Shown: piece by piece, positions 51,801-62,132 of the stretch
How the letters are laid out: the number at the start of each line of letters is the position of its first letter
Position numbering within the stretch: the first letter of the stretch is position 1
Assembly (NCBI GenBank): GCA_928724745.1
Contig: CAKMXJ010000002.1
Span: 992,001 to 1,056,000, forward strand
Direction of reading: 5' to 3'
DNA: 64,000 nucleotides
Origin: Anthracocystis setariae
Lineage: Eukaryota > Basidiomycota > Ustilaginomycetes > Ustilaginales > Ustilaginaceae
Translations under genes and position numbers: made by a program
The notes under the pieces: generated by a model
What the model was told of the DNA's origin: nothing
The model's input: only the letters and a program-made list of their open reading frames with translations
Databases searched by the model: none

Positions 51801-53765
51801 TTAGCATTCAAAGATGCGTGCGGTGGAGACGTTGATTCTGCTCCATTTGTTTGTGCGTGTGATGAGTTGCCAGAGGAGGAGTTGGGGCCATTGGAGGTGG
51901 TAGAGCGCGAAGAAGGGCCAGGGGTCGTTTTTTGCGAAGCTGGGGTCTGTGAAGGGTGGGAGCGGGGCTGGGGCTGCTAGGTTGAATGAGATGGTGGTGG
52001 TGTTGGTGGTGTGGGCGGAAGGGATTGTGATGATGTGGGTTTGGGTTTGGGTAGGGTTGATCCAGAGGGGGTGGATTTGGGAGAGGAGGTGGTGGAGGTA
52101 GGGGAAGGAGGAAGGGAGGAGACGAGCGGGGAGGTCGTGGCCTATCCAACTTTGTGGTAGTGTAGTTGGCGTGGTGGAGGATGGTTCGAGAAGGGATTTG
52201 GCGTGGTAGAAGCGCAGACGGGTGGACGCCCAGGTGGGTGGCAACGCAGTGAAGGTTGCTAGGTCGGTGCGGGGGGCAGTTCGATCCGATGTGGTGGACG
52301 GTGGCGATGGTTCCATGACGGGGAGTGGGAGTGAGGAGAGGTAGGTGGTTTCGTCCATTTCGAATGTCGTGGCTCCATCGCGGTGGGGCGTGTGCGAGAG
52401 CGAGGCAGGTACGAGCGCATCTCCAAGTTCCGGATTGCCAACAAGTAGACAGATGGCAGTATGGACGCGAGGATTGCATTCGATCGCAACAAGCCGTTCC
52501 GACTGTGCAGCCGTGGCGGGTTGGTAGATAAAGTCCATGCTAAACTGACCTGTGATCCCGGCATCGGCAGGGGCATGTTTCCCCACCAACGTCTCGCGCG
52601 TCCATTGCGTATCGCGACGAGTCGAAGGGCTCATCTGACCCGACTTGCTTGTTCCACCCTGTTGACCCAGCTTCTGCAGTCGATACAGGAACGTCGAAGT
52701 CCAACGGAGCGCAAGCTCACCGACGATGGTATGGGTTGCAGGATAGTAGGTCATGAGCATGTCGTTCGAGGGGCAGCATACGAAAGCCGTAAGTTTGCCA
52801 TCGACTACAGTGGCGTGCGTGCACCATTCCGATGCTCTCGTAACCTTACTCGACGTTGATTGCGAATCATCGACGCGATCGCCAATGAACTCTTGGAGGA
52901 TGTAAGGCGTGCGAGCGCAGAGAGGAATCGAGAGGTTGGACAAACGGTGACGAGTGCGATCCCAATCCGCTTCTTGTGTGCTCGGATTGCGCAGGGGGTA
53001 GAGCGTCATATCGGCTCGACCAATGTCATCGAGCTCGGCAGCACATTTAAGAATGCAACGCGGATATCCGTCGCTCTGCAGCTTGGAGAGGGCTTCGTCC
53101 ACCGAATACACGATCTCGCTCCTGGGTGCGGCCATGTCCAAACGCTGTAGCAGCGAGATGAAGCGATCCTTTTCGTGCAGCGTCTCCACGAGTTCGGGGG
53201 TCTGGATCATGCTCCGAACTCGTCCGTTGGTGCGCTCGAGTAAGATCTGCGCGGCAACGGCGTCTTGACCTGTGCTCCCGGCGCCCGAGCAAGGAAAGAA
53301 GAGATCTACGTTTGCGTCGAGAGCGATCTGCACCAGTGCCTCGATGTATGGGGTGATTTGACGCCCTCGCTTCTCTGAGTCCGTGTTGGCAGCCAGAGAG
53401 GAAGAGGGGATGAGATGAAATTTGGAAACCGAGTTGGAGAAGCGTGTAGCAGCCAGGTTGCCCCAACCTCGCTCTTCGACGAGGACCACTTTCCAACCGT
53501 TTCGTGCAAAGGTACGGCAGATGGCCAGCGACTTTTGCATTCGTGCGCCATTGACGAGCACCGTGAGCTGCCGCTTCGGATGAGCCGATGAATGTGCGTT
53601 GGCCTGATTTGACTGCAAGTGGCGTTCATCTGCTCGGGCACCTGCGTGTGTGAGCGAAAAGAAGACAGAGACGATCACCGTGATGGGGGCAAGGGTGAAG
53701 GACAGTGCGAGGAGTAGCAGCGTCGAGAGCGTGGACTGCACTCGAGATGGAAGTCGCTGCGCCAT
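51801..53765 (-). CDS. MysC-like ATP-grasp ligase with N-terminal membrane anchor
   Basis: 654 residues. ATP-grasp enzymes join a carboxylate to an amine through an acyl-phosphate. The closest family I recognise is MysC, which attaches an amino acid to 4-deoxygadusol in mycosporine biosynthesis. Shared features are a hydrophobic N-terminal anchor (about 12-44), RFSNSVSKFHLIP after the first Rossmann-like unit, YILQEFIGD, CTHATVVDGKLTAFVCC, TGQFSMDFIYQ and the metal-binding AIECNPRVHTAI (Glu429, Asn431). The C-terminal DPWPFFALYHLQWPQLLLW is also shared. The protein is longer than bacterial MysC because of Ser/Thr/Pro-rich inserts (about 340-400 and 450-520). Start at 53765 (MAQRLPSRVQS), giving the anchor at the N-terminus. 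The frame stays open upstream through a GGCACACA repeat with other in-frame ATGs near 54050, so an N-terminal extension is possible. No other mycosporine gene is adjacent. The substrate is unproven. Confidence 0.75.
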   Translation of the reverse strand: MAQRLPSRVQSTLSTLLLLALSFTLAPITVIVSVFFSLTHAGARADERHLQSNQANAHSSAHPKRQLTVLVNGARMQKSLAICRTFARNGWKVVLVEERGWGNLAATRFSNSVSKFHLIPSSSLAANTDSEKRGRQITPYIEALVQIALDANVDLFFPCSGAGSTGQDAVAAQILLERTNGRVRSMIQTPELVETLHEKDRFISLLQRLDMAAPRSEIVYSVDEALSKLQSDGYPRCILKCAAELDDIGRADMTLYPLRNPSTQEADWDRTRHRLSNLSIPLCARTPYILQEFIGDRVDDSQSTSSKVTRASEWCTHATVVDGKLTAFVCCPSNDMLMTYYPATHTIVGELALRWTSTFLYRLQKLGQQGGTSKSGQMSPSTRRDTQWTRETLVGKHAPADAGITGQFSMDFIYQPATAAQSERLVAIECNPRVHTAICLLVGNPELGDALVPASLSHTPHRDGATTFEMDETTYLSSLPLPVMEPSPPSTTSDRTAPRTDLATFTALPPTWASTRLRFYHAKSLLEPSSTTPTTLPQSWIGHDLPARLLPSSFPYLHHLLSQIHPLWINPTQTQTHIITIPSAHTTNTTTISFNLAAPAPLPPFTDPSFAKNDPWPFFALYHLQWPQLLLWQLITRTNKWSRINVSTARIFEC

Positions 53766-55477
53766 TGTGATCGCTGTTGATGGATCGAATGTAGCACAGT
53801 CGCGACTATCGGTTCCAGAACGCTGTGTGACTAGGGAGTGCGTAGCGAATCGTCGTGGTCCTCGGAAAGATGGTGGCGATGTATGAAGCTGTATAGCCAG
53901 CTGTGCAAAAGAAGCTGCAACCAAAGCTAAGCTTCTCTTTCGACTCAAGAAACGGTCACGATCAGTGTCGAGTGGTAGGCTGCAGGCACACAGGCACACA
54001 GGCACACAGGCACGCACGCATGAATCAGCTCGCAGCGGGGGTGATGGGCTCATGGGCATCATCACTCTTTCATAGACGCACGGACAGTCCACACTCTGGT
54101 AACAAGACCCTTATCGGCGTTTTTGACAGCTGAGTAGCGCCATATAGATTCTGCAAGGAATGCAAGTCGCGAATGTGGAGCAAGACTAACTGGGAAATGT
54201 TGCTCAAGTCTGCTTGCTTTCTGCATCAGCACATGCAGCCCTCACGTAAGAAAAGAGAGGCGGGCGGGCATACTGTAATTTATATATGAGCCACAAGTCG
54301 GAGCAATTCCGATTTCTGCAACGTCAACCGTATCGTGACTTGCCCGATGAATCGTACCAAGTGATTGATTGCATGATCGCTGATCTGCGATTTCTTCTCT
54401 AGCGACACCACATCATATCAACAAGTCATCGCTAACATTCATTATTGGATTCACGGTTTGACACCATCCTCTTGGTGACAAACGACCGGTATCCCCTGTC
54501 ACGATCGCATCGGAGATAAGGAGGTTTGTCAAAACGATGACCGCATTCGAACTCCAACTGTAGGCTTTGCAACCAGCAAATTCGCTTTTTGGTTCTCGTC
54601 GGGCCGGCAATGTTCTCGGACCGAGTGGATCCCAGTTGCTTCCATTTTATTATTAAATACTGTATTATTTTGAAAGATTCTTGTCTCAGGCATAGACCCT
54701 TGAACCAACCAATCGTACAACCATCCAAGAAGGAAGAATGTGTTCCGCGGGTGTCGCATACAGAAATCACAGCAACGAGCAACTGTGATGGACTGTAGCT
54801 GCAAACAAAGATATGAGCGGCGTTTGCGTTGCCACATTCATGCTCCGGTCGTCACGCTTTCCGCATAAGAGAGACAAGAGAAGAATGGGCTGATTTTTCG
54901 CTGGGTTTGAATTTTGGGTGGCCGGCACGAACCAGTTGGTTTGCCGTCGAGCCTACGCTCTCTAGCTCATGCCTATCTGCTGTCCAATGGCGGTCGGCGT
55001 CAAAAGGACCGTCAACACGTTGACTGTCGGGATGGAGTGTTTGATACAGTATGGAGCTTCGAGATGTGCAAGAGAGCTTTTAGGCAGCAGTTGTGATTGG
55101 GCACTTTTGTGTCGCATTTTTGGCGACAGAATCTGGAAGGCATCATATCCGAGCCGGTTCGATTGGCGCTCCTCCACTTCGAGAGTTTCTTTGCGTCCAA
55201 GAAAACACAGTGCAGCAGCAGTGACAGTCCAGTTTTGCAAACTACGCCGACGGCTACGGCTACTGTACTGAATTTTATCAATTCAGCTTTGATGACCACT
55301 TGCGGCCTCGGCCTCACTTGGCGGGCTGTTGCGTCCCGTCCACCCGCAAAGCCACACTAACCTAACCAACGGTTGGTGGTCAAGTGCATTCTCTCCGTCC
55401 GTCCGTCCGAGTCCCGCTAGAACCACACCCTCCCTTGCAACCATATAAGTTTGGCTCTTGACCCACTTGTGTCTTGG
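53766..55477. promoter_or_regulatory. Divergent region ATP-grasp / DUF4336 genes
   Basis: 1.7 kb with no supported gene. It holds a GGCACACA minisatellite (53984-54015), four heptamers (TACTGTA or TACAGTA at 54271, 54658, 55046 and 55261) and a TATA-like CATATAAG at 55441-55448 shortly before the DUF4336 gene. Confidence 0.45.
53984..54015. repeat. GGCACACA minisatellite
   Basis: About three and a half units of an 8-bp repeat ending in GGCACGCACGC, upstream of the ATP-grasp start codon and in a frame that is open with that gene. Confidence 0.8.
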
Positions 55478-56521
55478 ATGAAGTCCTCAACTCCTTCACT
55501 TCTCACTAAACCCAGGCTTGGTCGCTCCAACTTGCTTCTCAGTCGCCCGCCATCAACACTCAACTTCGCTCCTCTTTGTGCTCGTCCAGCTCGCTGCTAT
55601 CTCGACTCATTCACTTGCTCGTCAATTTCTAGCTCCGCCCGCTACTCTTCCAGTTCTTGCAAGATTGACACCATGGCATCCAAAGCTGGTCACCCGGGCG
55701 CCGAGCCCAAGACTCCGGTCAACATCCAGGAGGTGACACCCGAAATCACAACGTTTGACTATCCTTTCAGTCGATTCGGTGTGCTACCCATCGGTGGACG
55801 CAGCATCGCCATCAAGATGCGTGATGGTCGCCTGTGGGTGGTGCCAAGCACTCCTCTGGATCAGCCTACGAAATCCAAAATCGATTCGATGGGTGAGGTA
55901 GCTTATCTTGTAGCGCCCGACAACGTGCACCACCTCTTCCTCAAAGACTTCCATGCCGCCTACCCTTCGGCCAAAGTGGTTGGCACGGAAGGCCATGAGG
56001 AGAAGCGTCCGGATGTCAAGTTTGACGGCATCTATGGCAAAGATCCGGCATCCACACTGTACGGCTACGAGGACGAGTTTGTGCCCCAGTACTTTCCTAC
56101 GTTCTCCAACCGTGATGTTGCATTTTTGCACAAGGACAGCAAGACGTTGATCACAGCCGATCTTCTCTTCAATCTGCCATGCAACCAGCAATACCGCAAT
56201 ACACCAGCCGGCAGAGCGACGTCTTGGATCCCGGGAATCATCTGGTTCTCCAAGATGTTCAACCCCTACGCTGGTTTCCACAAGACGTTCCTCGGCTCAG
56301 CTGGCGTCGCCAGCGGAATCCCTGGCGTCGCCAACGGAGGCTCGTCGGAAGAACGCAAGAAGAACTTTGCCGAGGCAGCGTCGAACGTAGCTAAATGGGA
56401 CTTCCGTCGCATCATCATGCTGCATGGCGACATTATCGAGAACCACGGTCAGGAGGCGTGGAGATCGGCGTTCAGCAAGTACATTGACAACGAAGGCAAC
56501 TCCAAGTTCAAGTCGCATTAA
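55478..56521 (+). CDS. DUF4336 (metallo-hydrolase-like) protein
   Basis: 347 residues from the first ATG. The core from about residue 85 matches the DUF4336 family, a diverged metallo-beta-lactamase-like group without a defined substrate: TTFDYPFSRFGVLPIGGRS, LWVVPSTPLD, YLVAPDNVHHLFLKDF, KTLITADLLFNLPC and IMLHGDIIENHG. His residues at DNVHHLFL and the Asp in TADLLF fall where metal ligands of this fold are usually placed, but the canonical HxHxDH is not present. Two starts compete. 55478 adds a Ser/Arg/Leu-rich leader ending ARYSSSS that looks mitochondrial. 55673 (ACACCATGGCA) has an excellent context and gives a 282-residue protein without it. The TATA-like sequence at 55441 lies only 37 bp before the first ATG, so transcripts could start on either side of it. 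Confidence 0.8.
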   Translation: MKSSTPSLLTKPRLGRSNLLLSRPPSTLNFAPLCARPARCYLDSFTCSSISSSARYSSSSCKIDTMASKAGHPGAEPKTPVNIQEVTPEITTFDYPFSRFGVLPIGGRSIAIKMRDGRLWVVPSTPLDQPTKSKIDSMGEVAYLVAPDNVHHLFLKDFHAAYPSAKVVGTEGHEEKRPDVKFDGIYGKDPASTLYGYEDEFVPQYFPTFSNRDVAFLHKDSKTLITADLLFNLPCNQQYRNTPAGRATSWIPGIIWFSKMFNPYAGFHKTFLGSAGVASGIPGVANGGSSEERKKNFAEAASNVAKWDFRRIIMLHGDIIENHGQEAWRSAFSKYIDNEGNSKFKSH

Positions 56522-58167
56522 GCACACAACCATCATGATACCATTATCTGCCCGCGCCTCAATCGACGAATCGTCACAGTCGCTTCCGACCACTACCATC
56601 GAGAGTCGACCTTGCGAGACCGTGTGACACTTTTTCTTGCGTGTTGAGTGCGATGCTGCATCGTCGTCGTCGTCGTCGTATAATGATGTCGTTGTTAACA
56701 GGTGATAGATAGCTGTTGAGGTGAGGTAGATTGAAATTGCGATCTAACACCTTTTTGAAAGTAAAGAATCGAGCCTAGGGCTGACTGACACCTTTCACAC
56801 TCGACTGTTGGGTATACAATAGAGTAAGAGATGAATTTCGTATCCTCAGTTGCGCGTCACAAGGCAGCAAGGCAGCAAGTGTGCAAATTGAGCAAAGAAG
56901 ATGGACGTGTGGATACGGGAGTGTGTTGCGTGCGTCCGTGGGTGAGCGGGGGAGGGCTCGGGCCAAGTTCAAGTTTTGGTTGAAAGCGGTCTCCTGTCTG
57001 TGCGGTTAAGAAGATTATCAAAATTATTATTATTATTATTATTATTGTTTAGAGAGATGACGAGACTTGTGAAATGTGGACGCAAGTGAAGCAAATAAGG
57101 CTAAGCGAGGGCGAAGTCAAATTTCCATGCTCTCTACTCTACTGTTCTGTATTCAGTCGGCATCTGCAATACACTACACTACCTCACAGCGGTGTGCAAT
57201 ACTGTAGGTGGAGGGAGGTCTGGTTGGATATCTCATAACATGATTGTCACACAGTCGGTTTCGAATATCGATTTCAAACTGTCGCCGTCTGAATTACAGT
57301 ACAGAGTACAGGTACTTACAAAGCCAGCGGTGAGGTTGAATACAAATCTCAACTACTGCACTTTTGGTATTGCAGGCAGCCAAGCCAAAGCTGAGAACAG
57401 AGTAGTAGCGGTTCAGCACACGACTGTTGTGGACTCTTGTGCCTGAGACACAAAACCAACGAAGCCGCACTTGCCGTCTGCTCTGCGTCCAACCAAATGA
57501 TACGGAATGGCGGTTGCAGAGTTGGAGGGCGTGCGCACAAGCGGATCAGTGCATTGAGTAGGAGTGAATTGAGTGCGTGCGTGTCTGAGCATTTGTGTGC
57601 ACATGACCCTTGCTACGCCCGGTGACGAACCTGAGGTTGCTCTCCTTCGCCCTTTCACTCGGACTGTCGTCCTGCTTGGGCAGTTTGGTTGCTTCGATCC
57701 ATAGCCGTGCTCATTCCATCCTTCCTTACATCCAAGAGCCTCGTCGTTGAAAGCTTCCCGGCACTCTTGTTCTTACTCTTCCTCCTCACCGTCTTCTTCT
57801 CCCTCTCCCTCTCTTTCTTCTTTTCCATCCATCGTCCCCTTGCTCTGATTTTCCATCAGGCTTTTCACCTCGCAGCACCACGGTCTAGTCAAGTGTCTGC
57901 GCCCTCATCACTCAATCGGCCACCTGCGCTTATCTCCTTACTCGTCCCTGCAACTTGGCGGTCAAGGCAATCATCTCGAAAGCACGTCGGCAACGAATAT
58001 CAAGTTCGCAGCGATCTCCAACCTCTTCGTTCTCGAGATCTAGCATCCTCGGTGCATACTTTACCATCTTCTCGATTTCGCTCCTGTTGCACTAGCATAC
58101 AGGCTCTTTCTCCTTCCTTTCTTCGAAGTCGCCTCACCTCGTTCGATCGGAAGCCTGATTGATCGCC
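56522..58167. promoter_or_regulatory. Long region upstream of the VAP gene
   Basis: 1.6 kb with no supported gene. It holds a GTC repeat (56662-56680), an (ATT)n tract (57022-57046), TACTGTA at 57200-57206, TACAGTA at 57295-57301 and a strongly pyrimidine-rich stretch on the sense strand at about 57770-57850, likely the VAP promoter or 5' leader. Confidence 0.45.
57022..57046. repeat. (ATT)n microsatellite
   Basis: About eight ATT units in an AT-rich pocket of an otherwise GC-balanced region. Confidence 0.9.
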
Positions 58168-59392
58168 ATGTCTGTCGAGTGCGTACACCTACTCCTTCTC
58201 CTACCGCTTTCCTCCACGACAAGCTCGGTTGTGCGTGGCCAGTTTGGCGCTTTCAGCAGATAACGCTCGAGCTGCAAAGTTCGCTGAACGTTGCTCGTCC
58301 GATCAGCTTTGGAAGCTGCTAATACAGCCACCTTCCTTGTCCGAGAAGCCATCCTTTTGACGATTCGTCCGATCATGTCTGCTGACGCTTGTTTGCATTT
58401 TCCTTGCTCTCTGATTATCTGCAAACAGACTCAGCCCCCACGTTCAGCTGGGCTTTCCTCGTAAGTTTTCCTCTTCGACGAAGCAGAACAGGATTCCTTT
58501 ATGTACAGAGCACTGACTTGGCAACACACACACACGTTGGCCGCAACTGCTGTCTCGAACAGGCCCTCTCACCCAGCTCGTCAAGCGCACCTTGACGGTT
58601 TCCAACCCCAACAACCAGCCCGTCGCTTTCAAGGTCAAGACCACCGCTCCCAAGCAGTATTGCGTTCGCCCAAACTCGGGCCGCATCGAGCCGGGCGAGA
58701 AGGTCGAGGTGCAAGTCTTGCTCCAGCCCATGAAAGAGGAGCCGCCCTCGTCCGCCAAGTGCCGAGACAAATTCCTGGTTCAGTCTACCATCATCACCCC
58801 GGACTTTGAGACGGCATCGCTTCAGGAGATCTGGCCAGTCATCGAAAAGGAAAACAAGGCGGCGATCCACGAGCAAAAGATTCGATGCGCTTACCTTCCG
58901 GCAACCACCGCTCCTCTTGCCGAAGAGGATGAGGGCAACACCAGCACCATGAACGGCGACGAGCGATACACGACGGTGCGTGGTGCTCCAAGCAAGTTCA
59001 ACGGCGACGAATCGTATTCTTCGCAAACCTACAACCCTGTTACGGCTGCCCAGAACGCTTCGGCCAACACGGATGGATCCACTGCGCAAAAAGCAAAAGA
59101 GGCCGCGGCAGCTGCAGGTGGTGCGCTTGCGGCCGGTGCGGGCGCTGCTGCTGCTGCTGCAAGGAACGCTGGTTCGGGTGCCGTCAACGGTGCCAGCGCT
59201 GCCAACAGGGACACATCGAGCTTGTCGAGCTCCGAGTTGCAGGCCGAGGTGGCTAGGCTGAGGAAGGAGTTGGACCAGGCCAAACGATCGGGAAGCGCTA
59301 ACGTGCAGACTGCTTCGGCAGAGGGCGTGCCTGTCCACATTGTGGCTGCTATCGCTTTTGCCGTGTTTGCCATCACCTACGTCATGTTCTGA
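58168..59392 (+). CDS. SCS2: VAP/Scs2-type ER membrane contact protein
   Basis: 290 residues from three exons: 58168-58178 (11 bp), 58429-58460 (32 bp) and 58563-59392. Donors are GTGCGT at 58179 and GTAAGT at 58461; acceptors are ACAG ending 58428 and AACAG ending 58562. Splicing gives a perfect family N-terminus, MSVELSPHVQLGFPRPLTQL. VAP proteins sit in the ER membrane and recruit FFAT-motif lipid-transfer proteins to contact sites. The MSP domain covers about residues 4-125; TTAPKQYCVRPNSGRIEPGE includes the basic FFAT-binding face. An Ala/Gly/Ser-rich linker, a short coiled coil (ELQAEVARLRKELDQAK) and a C-terminal anchor (VHIVAAIAFAVFAITYVMF) follow. A prediction based on long ORFs alone would start inside the MSP domain and lose its first strand. 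Confidence 0.93.
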
Positions 59393-59713
59393 GCTCGCAA
59401 GGTGGCGCTGGTCAAGACGTAAATGGTGCACGGCGCTAGGCGCTAGGCGACAATGCAAGCTGATGCATCTCTTGGTTGAGTTTCCCCGGACAAGACCAAC
59501 TGTGGACCGCTTTGACACGCACCCCACCTCGACTCGGTACTGCTCGTTGCTCCTGTCTTTCATCTGTCTCTATTTCTATATTGTTTCTGTTTCTCAGACT
59601 TGACGCTTAACAATTGGCCGCACAATGGAGTGACTGCAGGCGCGGTAATGTGGATGAGTATTGTTGCTTTACACATTGTGCTAGGATGTGTTTAGAGAGA
59701 TGAGTGAGAGGGA
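59393..59713. terminator. Convergent 3' region VAP / translin
   Basis: 321 bp between tail-to-tail genes. Nothing else was recognised. Confidence 0.3.
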
Positions 59714-60642
59714 TTAGAGGGCTGCGAGTTGGTCTACGAGCTGTTGTTGGGCTTGTTTGCCAGTGGGGTAAGCTACGCCGTGTGTTCCGGGATCGTCGCC
59801 TTGGACTAGGCCACGGAGGCTGATGTCGTAAACGACTTCTTCGATTTTTTTGACGTCGTACTGTGTTGTGATTTAAGAGCAAGTTGTTAGTACTTTGAGT
59901 CTTTGCTCTTTCTTTTCGGATTGGATTGGATGGGAGGGGCGGGGATGACGTACTTTGATTGCGTCGAAGCGTTTTCGGAGCGAGTCGTTTTTGAGGTTGA
60001 GGAGTTGGAAGCCTGCGTGGACGTGTTTGACGAAGGCGGAGAGACGGACGGGGGTTCGAAAGTCTCGCAACGTTACGCTATTGACAGCCAGACGGGGTAG
60101 GTCGTTGATCATATTGATGAGACCGTGCAGATATTCCTCGGTAGCAAGTTGGATTTGAGAAGGAGCGAATTGCTCCAGGCCCAAAACTCGAGCCACTTGC
60201 ACTTTGGTCACCAACGCTCCCGTCGACAACAACACGATCATCCCAATACTCGACGTCAAACTCTTGAACGCAAATGAAAAATCATCACTCCACTGCACAA
60301 TCACCTCGAAAAATGGGTCAGTCAAGTTGGCAGCATTCAAGTGTGCCAAGGTGGGAGAGGGAATCGACTTACCCGATAGAATTCGCCCATGGGTACGAGA
60401 TGCGCCAGCTCGTGCACTTTGAGCCTGGTTTCCGCTAGAATGGGTTTGGTTTGCTCTACGAGTGCTTGCAGTTGGTCTGCCTTGGTAGAGTGCACCGAAT
60501 TGAGCAGAGAGTTGAGAGAGCGATAGCTTCGGTCCAGCTCCTTGGACTTTTCCCTAATGCTGTCCGCGAGCGCACGCTCCGCCTCGAGCTCAGCAAACAG
60601 AGGCTCAAACTCGAGCGCCACTTGCGACCTTGTCACTTCCAT
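59714..60642 (-). CDS. Translin
   Basis: 251 residues from three phase-0 exons: 60642-60373, 60292-59954 and 59860-59714. Donors are GTAAGT at 60372 and GTACGT at 59953; acceptors are GCAG ending at 60293 and ACAG ending at 59861. Translin is an all-helical RNA/ssDNA-binding protein that forms octamers and, with TRAX, the C3PO ribonuclease. Landmarks are PMGEFYRWSDDFSFAFKSL across the first junction, PRLAVNSVTLRDF, FQLLNLKNDSLRKRFDAIK, and YDVKKIEEVVYDISLRGL after the second. No TRAX gene is in this window. The C-terminus is Gln-rich (KQAQQQLVDQLAAL). Family landmarks are recovered across both splice junctions. The gene is divergent from the L1-domain gene. Confidence 0.94.
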
Positions 60643-61001
60643 CTTGAAGGGTACGGGTACGGGAGGTCAAGAGTCCGAGTCGACAAGAGGATAGAATGAT
60701 GCTGTTCCAAGCGCAGTGTGGAATGGCAAGTGGAGGCGAGGCGAGGCGAGGTGAGGGACCAAAAGCTGGATTATGTAAGCGTGACAGGAACAATTTATGC
60801 AGGGTTGGATGCGAAATTTTCTGAGAATTGGGAATTTTCTCTGTCGGCGGAGGACGCGAAACAGCGCAGAGGAAACAGGAAAAACACTTTTGCATTCCCC
60901 TGCCATTGTTATCATCACCACCACTCCCCACCCGAACGGCTCATCGCGCTGAAACTTTTGATCAAGGCAACATCAGAGATACGTTAAGCGGACCACACAC
61001 T
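60643..61001. promoter_or_regulatory. Divergent promoter translin / L1-domain protein
   Basis: 359 bp shared by two RNA-related genes. It includes a short GGCGA repeat near 60733-60751. No other element was recognised. Confidence 0.4.
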
Positions 61002-62132
61002 ATGCCCGCCAAGACCAAAACCAAGACCGCTGCTGCCGTTGCGGTGGAAAAGCCGGTGGTGGCCAACCCATCCTCGTCGCAGATCGGCGTGGCCAACTCG
61101 AACCTCGACCAAGCGCAGGTGCTGAAAGCCTTTCAAGCGCTGCACGCACACATCTCCAAGCGCTCTTCCGCCTCCTCTTCCGCAGATGCCAATGCGCTGC
61201 CCCTCGATGGGCCGAGTGGCAACCTGCGCGACCCGTCCAATACCGTCTTCCTCCAGATCACGCTCAACAACCTCTCACCTACCAGCCATGTCAAGCCGGT
61301 TCGCATCCGCCTCCCACACGCACTGCACACCCCCGGAGACGTATCTGTGTGTCTGTTAGTCAAAGACCCGCAGAGAGAGTACAAGGATCTGCTGATGGAG
61401 CACCGCATCAAGTGCATTTCGCGCGTCGTCGGCGTCACCAAACTCAAGGGCAAGTTCAAACCGTACGATGCCAGACGCGCGCTCGTCCAGGATCACGACC
61501 TCTTCCTCGCCGACAGTCGCATCGTCCCCACCCTCCCCAACCTCTGCGGCAAAGTGTTCTTCGATGCGAAAAAGAACCCGATCACCGTCGACCTTACCAA
61601 GAAGAGTGGCGAAAAGCTAGGCGCCGAGCTCCAAGACGCTATCAAGGCAACCACGTTTTTGAAGAACAAAGGCAGCTGCTCGAGCATCAAGATCGGATAC
61701 ATTGCTAAGCACAGTGCTGAGCAGCTTACGGAGAATGTGATGAGTGCACTCCCGGCGGTGCTGGCGCGTGTCAAGGGCGGGTGGGAGAATGTCAACAACA
61801 TCGACGTCAAGACGGGCAATTCAGCCGCCCTTCCAGTTTGGAATCGACAGCTTGGGGTAAAGACTCACGTCACCCCCACCACCTCTGCACAAGTGGAGGA
61901 GGTCAAGGAGGTTAAAAACAAGGAACATAGGGTGTCGCCAAGGAAGTTGCGAGCGGCCAAGAAGATCGCAGCCGCAGCTGCTGCCGGCGCAGCTACCCCG
62001 GTCCAAACGTCGACGTCGTGGAAGGCGAATACTAAGAAGGCGATTAAGAAGGCCGCTAAGAAGGGACTTACGAAGGCTTCGCCAAAAAAGTCGGTCAGCA
62101 GCACTTCCAGGTCCGCACGCAAGGCAAAGTAA
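61002..62132 (+). CDS. Ribosomal L1-domain nucleolar protein (Utp30/Cic1/RSL1D1-like)
   Basis: 376 residues, intronless. The L1-type fold spans about residues 25-275: FLQITLNNLSPTSHVKPVRI, VSVCLLVKDPQREYKDLL, CISRVVGVTKLKGKFKPYDARRAL, FLADSRIVPTLPNLCGKVFF and IKIGYIAKHSAEQLTENV. The last 60 residues are Lys/Ala/Ser-rich, as expected for a nucleolar protein binding rRNA. Yeast relatives Utp30 and Cic1 act in pre-ribosome assembly, and RSL1D1 is the animal relative. I cannot decide between the Utp30 and Cic1 branches by eye. The start at 61002 (MPAKTKTKTA) is the first ATG in a frame that is open upstream. Confidence 0.9.
   Translation: MPAKTKTKTAAAVAVEKPVVANPSSSQIGVANSNLDQAQVLKAFQALHAHISKRSSASSSADANALPLDGPSGNLRDPSNTVFLQITLNNLSPTSHVKPVRIRLPHALHTPGDVSVCLLVKDPQREYKDLLMEHRIKCISRVVGVTKLKGKFKPYDARRALVQDHDLFLADSRIVPTLPNLCGKVFFDAKKNPITVDLTKKSGEKLGAELQDAIKATTFLKNKGSCSSIKIGYIAKHSAEQLTENVMSALPAVLARVKGGWENVNNIDVKTGNSAALPVWNRQLGVKTHVTPTTSAQVEEVKEVKNKEHRVSPRKLRAAKKIAAAAAAGAATPVQTSTSWKANTKKAIKKAAKKGLTKASPKKSVSSTSRSARKAK

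Noticed and set aside
57689..58162. 157-codon open frame upstream of the VAP gene
   Set aside because: Its Leu/Phe/Ser-rich translation comes from a pyrimidine-rich leader; it lies directly before the VAP ATG and shows no domain.
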